A DNA stretch of 45,045 nucleotides from Cacconaster sp045599325 (GTDB lineage Bacteria; Bacteroidota; Bacteroidia; Bacteroidales; UBA932): NCBI GenBank assembly GCA_045599325.1, contig JAZRVT010000051.1:1-45045 (forward strand), in the 5' to 3' direction. Shown here piece after piece: positions 1 through 6,603 of this stretch; position 1 is the stretch's first letter; each line of letters opens with the position of its first letter. The notes under the pieces were generated by a model. It was not told where the DNA came from and made no database searches. It was given only the letters and a program-made list of their open reading frames with translations. The position numbers were made by a program, and so were the translations under genes.

Positions 1-1
1 G

Positions 2-148
2 TACAGCCCTTTCGAGATGATGCTATGTGGGGGCGTATCAGTTGACGTCGCAAAAAAAATCAGGCTGAAGAGCGGATACACATATTCGCTGGAAAGCCGA
101 TATGGTCATCGCCAATATTGGGACATCTCTCTGTTCTATCTTTTTTAA
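2..148 (+). CDS. C-terminal fragment of outer-membrane beta-barrel protein
   Basis: Only the last 48 codons are inside the window; the 5' part lies beyond the left edge. The translated tail contains MLCGGVSVDV, a basic stretch (KKIRLKSGYTYSL) and ends in DISLFYLF followed by TAA. It matches the tails of the two complete barrel genes at 2506-3054 and 3082-3618, which read MACGGVSFDF and end in LFYLF. A terminal phenylalanine after alternating hydrophobic residues is the usual signal by which the Bam machinery recognises outer-membrane barrels. It is therefore a third paralogue of the same small family. Its function is unknown. Confidence 0.75.
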   Translation, partial: YSPFEMMLCGGVSVDVAKKIRLKSGYTYSLESRYGHRQYWDISLFYLF

Positions 149-273
149 AGTAGTAGGATAAGATAAGCCTTTTTCATCGGGCCTCAATTCTGCCCATCTT
201 GCGCTTGCCACGTGAATGATAGCATAATTTATTATTTCCTAACTTTACGGGGTAAACAAATAACCTGTCTGTT

Positions 274-520
274 ATGAAATCATTCTTCCGCGCAGTATCT
301 GTGCTTCTTTTGATTGTCTGCTGCAGCGCAGCGGCATCGGCAGCCCCGAAGGGGCATCTGGTAATCATCGGAGGCGGCACCCGCCCGGACAACGTGATGG
401 AGAAATTCATCGAACTTGCGGGAGGCAGGGAGGTCCGCTATCTGGTGATATCCAATGCCGGCAAGGGGTGTGGCTTCCAGGCTTGAGGGGGTCACAGGAG
501 TCTTCTTCAGCGGCGGCCCT
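274..520 (+). pseudogene. Cyanophycinase-like (peptidase S51) gene remnant, truncated
   Basis: The ATG at 274 opens a signal peptide (LLLIVCCSAAASA) followed by GHLVIIGGGTRPDNVMEKFI and VRYLVISNA, the usual N-terminal glycine-rich strand of cyanophycinase-like S51 peptidases. That frame stops at 484-486. In another frame, from 482, the sequence reads LEGVTGVFFSGG, the next conserved block of the family (the FFSGG turn). Sequence between the two blocks is missing and the frame is shifted. The match ends exactly where the 76-bp repeat begins at 521. The family normally has about 270-300 residues with a GTSAG nucleophile motif, which is absent here. A TAACTTTA box at 240-247 may be its old promoter. 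The family assignment is inferred from motifs; that the gene is dead follows directly from the sequence. Confidence 0.7.
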
Positions 521-596
521 GTAGACACCTGAAAGGCTGTTTTCTTCCGAACCCCTGCCCGTACCTTGCGCCACTTTTGCCAGTTACGGGCAAAAT
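521..596 (+). repeat. 76-bp interspersed palindromic repeat, copy A
   Basis: This 76-base segment matches 3695-3770 at 74 of 76 positions and in the same orientation; the two differences are at offsets 6 and 50. It contains a hairpin made by TGCCCGTA (556-563) and TACGGGCA (585-592). Similarity stops abruptly on both sides. The left edge falls within the conserved FFSGG region of the cyanophycinase remnant. No transposase is nearby, so it looks like a small REP/MITE-like element moved by a factor elsewhere, or a recombination scar. Confidence 0.85.
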
Positions 597-783
597 CAAG
601 CAGAGATGTTGATGCTGGACTAATCGGGAAGACGGCATCACTGCAAAATTGCATAATGATGAGCGGTTTCCATTTAGGCAAGGGCGCAAGGTGGCTTTTG
701 TGATATCATTGATAATCCGATAGTTAGGTACTAAAAATACCGAAATGTGATTTTAGGGGCGAACAAAATGGTCCAGTAAGATA

Positions 784-791
784 TAAATTTG
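784..791 (+). promoter_or_regulatory. Possible -7 promoter element for the C10 protease
   Basis: TAAATTTG fits the Bacteroidota -7 consensus TAnnTTTG. It lies about 200 bases before the ATG at 992 and no clear -33 partner was seen. The stretch 597-991 otherwise holds no gene I can support, only AT-rich sequence and a weak cyanophycinase-like echo near 617-655. Confidence 0.3.
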
Positions 792-991
792 TTATGCCGA
801 AAGGCAGAGCAACTTCCAGCAGGCTGCTATCGCGTTGTGATAGTCGCCGGTGTCACTTATACTGGGTTCTTCGATATATAGGACTCATCTGACAAAAATT
901 TTTAATCATCTGTTGCGTTCTGGATAAAAGTTGCATCTATATAAGGAAAGCGCATCTTGTATCCTGAATGTGAATAATAACACCATCAATT

Positions 992-2481
992 ATGAAAAAG
1001 CTTTTACCATTAAGTATCGCTCTGGTGGGATGTTTATCTCTCGCCATAAGTGTTTCATCCTGTGTCTATATATTGATGACGATGAAGAAGCGCCGGTAAC
1101 AATAAGCGCCTCATACAGTCTATCTAACAATCATGTTGAAAATTTGGTTTCGATGATTCATAATGCAGGCGCGGAATCATTGACAAAATCCAATGACTTT
1201 AAAATTGTGCCAATTCCATATAATGGGATAGATACTGTTGTATATGTTGTGCAGTTCAGCGATAGTTGGGAGATCGTGGCAAATGACAGAAGAGTACAAC
1301 CGATAATAATGCGAGGGGATGGGAACTTTTCCTTTGACGGTTTAAATCCCACGGAACGATACTGGCTTAATTATGAAATGCAGATTCTTTGCTGCCTGAA
1401 GAAAAATGATGACCTATGCGTATCAAACAGCCACACCGAGTTTTGGGAAGCTATTGCGCCCGATATTGTTCCAACCTGCAAGTCCGGTAACCCATATGAC
1501 AGTTGGCAAGGATGGAAGAGAATCGGATCTGTAACAGAATACAATGCCTCTACATTTAGTATCCCACATATCATCCGTACGGAATGGGGACAGGTCGAAC
1601 CATGGAATGCCTGTGCACCATATGCTACAGCAAGTCATTCGTTCAGATGCGCTCAATCTTGTGCCGTTGTTGCCTATGCTCAAATACTTTATTGGCTGTA
1701 TGCAAATGCCGACAATCCTATCCCTGAATATTCCTATGGTTATTGCGATGGAATCAGCAATATTGCCCATCCAAATGATTACACGATGTATTTTGATGAG
1801 AATTCCCTCTCAACATCAGTTTGGTCACAGATGGCCTTGAATGCGCTTGATAATATGCACTCGCATCAGTATGTGGCCGTTCTGATGGCCCATATTGGTC
1901 AAGTATTGGAAGAAGTGTATAATATGGGCGGGTCTGCATATGCAACCTCAAGTGATGAATTAAAAGGAAGTCATGTCGACTATAATAATATAAAGGGTGT
2001 TAAAATTCATGATGCATTTGGAATAGATTACAATGATTTGGATTCACAATTTACGGAAGTGGTGTGTTCAAATCTGATAAATGGAATTCCTTCAATAGCA
2101 ACAGGGTACAGTTTTGGCGATAATGAAGGGCACGCCTGGATAATAGATGGACTTTTAAGAAATACACATAACATTACGACCTACTTCATTTATGATCCGG
2201 ATGATACATATGATCCCGAAAATCAAAGTTCCCAGACTGAGGAAGATCCAGATGAAGAAGAGGGGGGATCTCTCCATATACCCGCAGGATATCTTGTCAG
2301 GACCACTGAAACGCCATACACCGAATCTTTCTACAGGATGAACTGGGGATATGACGGAGACGGTGACAGTCATTTATGTGCAGTAGATGGCGACTGGATA
2401 TTTGTCAGCGATTACGGTGATGACACAGCTAATTATTGTTTTAGTCATAAAGTGATTACTGGGTTTGAAATATCGAATTAG
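992..2481 (+). CDS. C10 family (streptopain-like) cysteine protease lipoprotein, frameshifted after the signal peptide
   Basis: The main reading frame (about 1065-2481) encodes a C10 peptidase. It shows a WGQVEPWN...C block, the nucleophile region SCAVVAYAQILYW (TGT at 1660), the motif YNMGGSAYA, the catalytic histidine in GHAWIIDG and the NWGYDGDGD loop. C10 enzymes are secreted papain-fold proteases. The frame has no usable signal peptide of its own. The ATG at 992 in another frame starts a good lipoprotein signal peptide, MKKLLPLSIALVGCLSLAIS then VSSC, but that frame stops at 1097-1099. Removing one TA from the (TA)3 run at 1067-1072 joins the two and gives C-VYIDDDEEAPV. So this is a phase-variable gene, a recent frameshift or an assembly error. 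The alternative TTG start at 931 gives an unconvincing N-terminus. Two barrel genes follow after 24 bases, probably in one operon. The gene is AT-rich compared with most of the window. Confidence 0.8.
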
Positions 2482-2505
2482 ATTATAGTCGCTTTATCTT
2501 TTATT

Positions 2506-3054
2506 ATGAAAAAGCATTTAGTACTTGTTATTGCGCTTATTGCATTATCGACAGCTGCTTTTGCTCAGACCTGGTCCGTAGGGGCGGGATACGTCAACAG
2601 GCAGAAGAAGGGTCATTATTCGACTGAAGGCATTCTGATAGGTGGGCAGTATGAATACAGGTTTAACAGCAGCAGGTGGTCAGCGGCTGCAGGCCTGGAG
2701 TATTCTGCCGTGAAGGACAGTAATTCCGGAAGCGTTCATTATGACCAAAGAGTGCATATCCCTTTGACAGCGGGATTCCGCATTATTTCTGCCGGCAATA
2801 TCAATGTCGGTCTGTATGCAGGTCCTGCTATGGTTGTGGGTATTTATCATAGAGATCGAAGTTATACCTCAATCAAAGTCGGAAATGAATACTGGGGAGA
2901 TAATAATCCTTTGGGGCTGATGGCTTGCGGAGGTGTATCGTTTGACTTCTCCAAAAAGTGCAGGTTGAGGAGCAGCTATTCATATGCTCTGATTGATCAT
3001 ACGAACGGCGAGACTCACCGGTTTTGGGATATCATCCTGTTCTATCTATTCTAA
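2506..3054 (+). CDS. Small outer-membrane beta-barrel protein, paralogue 1
   Basis: This encodes 182 residues with a clear Sec signal peptide (MKKHLVLVIALIALSTAAFA, then Q). The mature part of about 160 residues alternates hydrophobic and polar residues with many aromatic and glycine residues (WSVGAGYV, GGQYEYRF, WSAAAGLEYSAV, IPLTAGFRI, VGLYAGPAMVVGIY). It ends in LFYLF, a typical Bam recognition end. The size suits an eight-stranded barrel. It is closely related to the next gene, and the two share an identical 32-base block (2908-2939 and 3478-3509). The 24-base gap after the C10 protease suggests co-transcription. Its role is unknown; OmpW/OprF-like barrels have similar architecture, but no specific function can be assigned. 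Confidence 0.75.
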   Translation: MKKHLVLVIALIALSTAAFAQTWSVGAGYVNRQKKGHYSTEGILIGGQYEYRFNSSRWSAAAGLEYSAVKDSNSGSVHYDQRVHIPLTAGFRIISAGNINVGLYAGPAMVVGIYHRDRSYTSIKVGNEYWGDNNPLGLMACGGVSFDFSKKCRLRSSYSYALIDHTNGETHRFWDIILFYLF

Positions 3055-3081
3055 TGGTTTTGCAATAAGACACAGTTTATT

Positions 3082-3618
3082 ATGAAAAGAATAGCGATAC
3101 TACTTTTGTTCATATTAGGGACATATTCCTGTGTATATGGCCAGACATGGTCCATTGGGGCCGGATACGTCAGCAGGCGGTATGGTGCGAGTTCCTATTA
3201 TTCGACTGGTGGCTTTCTGGTGGGAGGACAATATGAATACCGGTTTAGAAGCAGCGGGTGGTCAGCGGCCGCAGGCCTGGAATATTCAGCCGTGAAGGAT
3301 GAAATCGATAGATATGACCATAGAATACATATCCCCGTGACGGCGGGATTCCGCATAGTTTCAACCGATAATATCAATGTCAGCCTATATGCAGGCCCTG
3401 CCGTGTTTGTTGGCATATATCACGTGCCTCCAGGAGTAGGAGGAATAGCCCCAGATGAATACTGGGTAGCTAAACATCCTTTGGGGCTGATGGCTTGCGG
3501 AGGTGTATCATTCGACTTTTTCAGGAAGATCAGGTTGAGGAGCGGTTATTCGTATACTCTGATCAATAAAAGCTCTAGCCGCCGGTTTTGGGATGTCTCC
3601 CTGTTCTATCTCTTTTAG
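3082..3618 (+). CDS. Small outer-membrane beta-barrel protein, paralogue 2
   Basis: This 178-residue protein begins with a signal peptide (MKRIAILLLFILGTYSCVYG, then Q) and follows the upstream paralogue block by block: TWSIGAGYVSRR, GGQYEYRF, WSAAAGLEYSAVKD, IPVTAGFRI, LYAGP, PLGLMACGGVSFDF and the end LFYLF. The loop regions between these blocks (for example VPPGVGGIAPDEYWVAKH) differ, as expected if surface loops diversify faster than strands. A cysteine at residue 17 could suggest a lipobox, but the context fits a signal-peptidase-I site better. The gene starts 27 bases after the upstream gene and looks like a tandem duplicate. After its stop come a hairpin (3635-3671) and repeat copy B. 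Confidence 0.75.
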   Translation: MKRIAILLLFILGTYSCVYGQTWSIGAGYVSRRYGASSYYSTGGFLVGGQYEYRFRSSGWSAAAGLEYSAVKDEIDRYDHRIHIPVTAGFRIVSTDNINVSLYAGPAVFVGIYHVPPGVGGIAPDEYWVAKHPLGLMACGGVSFDFFRKIRLRSGYSYTLINKSSSRRFWDVSLFYLF

Positions 3619-3634
3619 TCGAAGAAGAGCACAC

Positions 3635-3671
3635 TGCCCGTAACTGGCAAATCCTTGGCAAGTTACGGGCA
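3635..3671. repeat. Inverted repeat sharing the GCCCGTAA core with the 76-bp element
   Basis: TGCCCGTAACT (3635-3645) and AGTTACGGGCA (3661-3671) form a perfect 11-bp stem around a 15-base loop. The same core pairing is found inside both 76-bp repeats. There is no T-tract after it, so it is not a typical intrinsic terminator, although it could stabilise the 3' end of the barrel mRNA. Confidence 0.75.
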
Positions 3672-3694
3672 TTCCGAATGGCAGAATCGGCTCC

Positions 3695-3770
3695 GTAGAT
3701 ACCTGAAAGGCTGTTTTCTTCCGAACCCCTGCCCGTACCTTGCTCCACTTTTGCCAGTTACGGGCAAAAT
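3695..3770 (+). repeat. 76-bp interspersed palindromic repeat, copy B
   Basis: This is a direct repeat of 521-596 with 74 of 76 identical positions. The internal stem is TGCCCGTA (3730-3737) with TACGGGCA (3759-3766). It lies between the last barrel gene and the rpsO promoter. With copy A it brackets about 3.1 kb holding the C10 protease and both barrel genes. Confidence 0.85.
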
Positions 3771-3802
3771 GGCCGGAAAGGACGAGTATTCCGGATAAAA
3801 AC

Positions 3803-3832
3803 TTGCAGAGTCGGAAATAATATATATCTTTG
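3803..3832 (+). promoter_or_regulatory. rpsO promoter (TTG-N19-TATCTTTG)
   Basis: TTG at 3803-3805 and TATCTTTG at 3825-3832 are 19 bases apart, the standard spacing of the Bacteroidota housekeeping promoter. The predicted transcript start is about 3836-3840, giving a leader of roughly 40 bases before rpsO. Confidence 0.75.
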
Positions 3833-3834
3833 CA

Positions 3835-3853
3835 GTCCCGAAAAAATCGGGAC
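3835..3853 (+). promoter_or_regulatory. Hairpin at the 5' end of the rpsO leader
   Basis: GTCCCGA (3835-3841) and TCGGGAC (3847-3853) form a 7-bp stem with a five-A loop, right at the expected transcript start and upstream of the S15 start codon at 3879. S15 represses its own translation through leader RNA structures in several bacteria; that this hairpin does so here is inference. Confidence 0.45.
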
Positions 3854-3878
3854 AGGTATAATTTAATTTTTTGCAACT

Positions 3879-4154
3879 ATGTCAGAATATTTGAACGCAG
3901 ACAAAAAGCAAGAGATTTTCGGACAATACGGAAAGTCTAATGTTGACACTGGATCCCCTGAGAGCCAGATTGCTTTGTTTTCCTACCGTATAGCTCACCT
4001 GACTCAGCACCTTAAGAACAACAAGAAGGACACCGGCACACAGCGTGCTATGCAGCGTCTTATCGGTAAGCGCCGCCAGATGCTTGACTACCTTAAGGAG
4101 ACTGACATCGAGAGATACAGAGCTATTCTGAAGGCCCTTAACCTTCGTAAATAA
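3879..4154 (+). CDS. rpsO: 30S ribosomal protein S15
   Basis: This 91-residue protein is the usual length for S15. It binds the central domain of 16S rRNA (helices 20-22) early in 30S assembly. Family landmarks are visible in order: the N-terminal helix (DKKQEIFGQYG), the loop DTGSPESQIALFSYRI, the basic helix HLKNNKKD, and the C-terminal GKRRQMLDYL and RYRAILKALNLRK. It has its own strong promoter and a terminator follows at 4174-4206. It precedes pnp, an order conserved in many bacteria. Confidence 0.98.
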   Translation: MSEYLNADKKQEIFGQYGKSNVDTGSPESQIALFSYRIAHLTQHLKNNKKDTGTQRAMQRLIGKRRQMLDYLKETDIERYRAILKALNLRK

Positions 4155-4173
4155 TAGTAGGGAAAAGAGAGTT

Positions 4174-4206
4174 GAGGTCGCAATATTATTGCGGCCTCTT
4201 TTCTTT
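4174..4206 (+). terminator. Intrinsic terminator after rpsO
   Basis: GAGGTCGCAAT (4174-4184) pairs with ATTGCGGCCTC (4188-4198), with one G-T pair, around a three-base loop. It is followed by a T-rich run. It separates rpsO from pnp, which has its own -7 box. Confidence 0.85.
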
Positions 4207-4221
4207 TTACCTCTTTTAATG

Positions 4222-4229
4222 TATATTTG
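4222..4229 (+). promoter_or_regulatory. pnp -7 promoter element
   Basis: TATATTTG matches TAnnTTTG and lies 25 bases before the preferred pnp start at 4254, just downstream of the rpsO terminator. No good -33 box was seen. Confidence 0.55.
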
Positions 4230-4253
4230 CGCCCGAAATTTAAGAGGAAAATA

Positions 4254-6536
4254 ATGAATATCATCAAGAAAACCATCGAGTTGTCCGACGGAAGGACAAT
4301 CGAGATCGAGACCGGCAAACTTGCAAAGCAGGCAGCCGGCAGCGCAGTCGTGAAGATGGGAGGCACAATGCTCCTGGCGACTGTCACAGCAGCAACAGAA
4401 GTAAAGGAAGGCACAGATTTCCTTCCTCTCCAGGTCGACTACAAGGAGAAATATTATTCAGCAGGCCGTTTCCCTGGCGGATTCATGAAGAGGGAAGGCA
4501 AGGCGTCAGACTATGAAGTTCTCATCTCACGTCTCGTCGACCGCCCTATCAGGCCGCTCTGGCCGGAAGACTTCCACCTTGAGGTCTTCGTAAACGTGAA
4601 CCTCATCTCAGCTGAGAAGGACATCCAGCCGGATGCACTTGCAGGCCTCGCAGCATCCTGCGCCCTTGCAACCAGCGACCTTCCGTTCCAGGGCCCTATC
4701 TCCGAGGTCCGCGTGTGCCGCATCAACGGAGAATTCAGGATCAACCCTAACTTCAGCGAAATGAAGGACTCCGACCTCGAGCTTATGGTCGCAGCAACCG
4801 AAGAGAACATTATGATGGTTGAAGGCGAGATGAACGAGGTCAGCGAAAAAGATATGCTCGACGCAATCAAGTTTGCGCACGAGGAGATCAAGAAGCACTG
4901 CCGCATCCAGAAGGAACTCATCAAGGAGTGCGGTACAGAGGTCAAGCGCGACTATCCTCACGACCTTGAGGACGAGGAGCTCAAGAAGGCTGTCCACGAC
5001 TTCTGCTACGACAAGTGCTATGCTCTCGCAAAGGCAGCAAAGCCTAAGCATGAGCGTGAGGACGGCTTCGCAGCCATCAAGGAGGAATTCCTCGCAACCA
5101 TCCCTGAGGAGGAGCTCGAGGAGAAGGCTCCGCTCGTTGAGCGCTACTACCACAATGAAGAGAAAGAGGCTATGCGAAACCTCATCCTCGACGAAGGCAT
5201 CCGTCTCGACGGCCGTGTCTGCAACGAGGTGCGCCCTATCTGGTGCGAGGTGGACTACCTGCCTTGCGCACACGGAAGCGCAATCTTCACCCGTGGCGAG
5301 ACTCAGTCCCTCGCAACAGTGACCCTCGGCACAAAGCTCGATATGAAGGAGCACGATGAGGTTCTCATCCAGGATGAAGACCAGTTCGTCCTCCACTACA
5401 ACTTCCCGCCGTTTGCAACAGGTGAGGCAAAGGCACAGCGCGGTGTCGGCCGTCGTGAGATCGGCCACGGCAACCTCGCGATGCGCGCCCTCAAGCCGGT
5501 TGTCCCTATGGCTCCTGAAAATCCGTACGCAATCCGCGTCGTCTCCGATATCCTCGAATCCAACGGTTCATCTTCAATGGCTTCCGTATGCGGCGGCTGC
5601 CTCGCACTTATGGATGCGGGCGTGAAGATCAAGAAGCCTGTGGCAGGTGTGGCAATGGGCCTTATCACAGACGCTGAGCGTCCTAACGACCGCTACGCAA
5701 TCCTCACCGACATCCTCGGCGATGAAGACCACCTCGGCGATATGGACTTCAAGGTCACCGGTACAAAGGACGGTATCACCGCAACCCAGATGGACATCAA
5801 GGTCGACGGCCTCAGCTACGAAGTGCTTGCAAAGGCACTCGAACAGGCACGCCAGGGCCGTATGCATATTATGGGCGAGATGATGAAGACCATCAGCGAG
5901 CCTCGCGAAGACTACAAGCCGTTCGTTCCGCGCATCATCCAGATCGAGGTTGCAAGCGAATTCATCGGCGCAATCATCGGCAAGGGCGGCGAGACCATCC
6001 AGGCAATGCAGAAGGAGACCGGCACAACCATCACCATCAATGAAGAGCCTCGCGACGGCGGCATCACTGTCGGTGTCATCGACATCTTCGGCGAGAACAA
6101 GGAAGGTATGGATGCGGCTCTTGCAAGAATCAAGGCCATCACCACAGTGCCTGAGGTCGGCGAAGTATACCACGGCAAGGTCGTCAGCATCCTCGAGTTC
6201 GGTGCATTCGTAGAGATTCTTCCTGGCAAGGAGGGCCTTCTCCACATCTCCGAGCTTGACTGGGCCAAGACTGAGAAGACCGAGGACGTTGTCAACGTCG
6301 GCGACGAGGTCGATGTCAAGCTCCTCGAGATTGACGCGAAGACCGGCAAGTACCGTCTCAGCCGCAGGGCTCTCCTCCCTAAGCCGGAAGGTTATGTCGA
6401 GCCTCAGAAGAAGCCTCGCACTGGCAACGGCAACGGTGGCGGCCGCAGCAACGGCGGCAACCGCCCCAACGGTTCAAACCACGGAAGGGACGGTCAGAAG
6501 AAGCCTTTCAACAAAGGCCCGAAGAAATCAGAATGA
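4254..6536 (+). CDS. pnp: Polyribonucleotide nucleotidyltransferase (PNPase)
   Basis: PNPase degrades RNA 3' to 5' by phosphorolysis and works as a ring-shaped trimer in RNA turnover. The 760-residue protein shows the full order: first RNase PH domain (about 10-150, with AGRFPGGFMKREG), the helical linker domain, second RNase PH domain (about 320-540, with ILGDEDHLGDMDFKVTGT carrying the catalytic aspartates), a KH domain with the loop IIGKGGETI, an S1 domain (YHGKVVSILEFGAFVEILPG) and a low-complexity Gly/Asn/Lys-rich tail of about 40 residues. I chose the ATG at 4254 because MNIIKKTIELSDGR is the normal N-terminus and the -7 box overlaps the earlier possible start at 4227. A strong terminator follows at 6559. 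Confidence 0.97.
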   Translation: MNIIKKTIELSDGRTIEIETGKLAKQAAGSAVVKMGGTMLLATVTAATEVKEGTDFLPLQVDYKEKYYSAGRFPGGFMKREGKASDYEVLISRLVDRPIRPLWPEDFHLEVFVNVNLISAEKDIQPDALAGLAASCALATSDLPFQGPISEVRVCRINGEFRINPNFSEMKDSDLELMVAATEENIMMVEGEMNEVSEKDMLDAIKFAHEEIKKHCRIQKELIKECGTEVKRDYPHDLEDEELKKAVHDFCYDKCYALAKAAKPKHEREDGFAAIKEEFLATIPEEELEEKAPLVERYYHNEEKEAMRNLILDEGIRLDGRVCNEVRPIWCEVDYLPCAHGSAIFTRGETQSLATVTLGTKLDMKEHDEVLIQDEDQFVLHYNFPPFATGEAKAQRGVGRREIGHGNLAMRALKPVVPMAPENPYAIRVVSDILESNGSSSMASVCGGCLALMDAGVKIKKPVAGVAMGLITDAERPNDRYAILTDILGDEDHLGDMDFKVTGTKDGITATQMDIKVDGLSYEVLAKALEQARQGRMHIMGEMMKTISEPREDYKPFVPRIIQIEVASEFIGAIIGKGGETIQAMQKETGTTITINEEPRDGGITVGVIDIFGENKEGMDAALARIKAITTVPEVGEVYHGKVVSILEFGAFVEILPGKEGLLHISELDWAKTEKTEDVVNVGDEVDVKLLEIDAKTGKYRLSRRALLPKPEGYVEPQKKPRTGNGNGGGRSNGGNRPNGSNHGRDGQKKPFNKGPKKSE

Positions 6537-6558
6537 CAACTGACTGATAATTAGACGA

Positions 6559-6587
6559 CAGCGACGGAGTTCCGTCGCTGTTTTTTT
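6559..6587 (+). terminator. Intrinsic terminator after pnp
   Basis: CAGCGACGGA (6559-6568) and TCCGTCGCTG (6571-6580) form a perfect stem, followed by seven T residues. Confidence 0.9.
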
Positions 6588-6588
6588 G

Positions 6589-6596
6589 TATATTTG
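6589..6596 (+). promoter_or_regulatory. -7 element immediately before the 6604 lipoprotein gene
   Basis: TATATTTG ends only 7 bases before the ATG at 6604. Transcription would start at or within a few bases of the start codon, so the mRNA could be leaderless. It lies directly after the pnp terminator. Confidence 0.5.
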
Positions 6597-6603
6597 TCTC
6601 GTT

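Noticed and set aside
617..655. GLIGKTAS...CIMMSG reading, vaguely like the cyanophycinase GTSAG block
   Set aside because: The resemblance is weak, the nucleophile serine motif is not preserved, and stops follow soon after. I treat it as at most a decayed echo.
280..681. Minus-strand frame containing the peptide ARNWQKWRKVRAGVRKKTAF
   Set aside because: The same peptide recurs in a minus-strand frame at 3508-3876 only because both cross the 76-bp DNA repeat. The flanks are unrelated and overlap other features.
931..991. TTG start for the C10 protease frame
   Set aside because: It gives no signal peptide and no plausible N-terminus, while the ATG at 992 in the other frame gives a clear lipoprotein signal.
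4608..5468. Long minus-strand frame inside pnp
   Set aside because: It is a mirror of the strongly biased pnp codons (Leu/Val/Ala/Asp-rich without domains), so it is a shadow frame.
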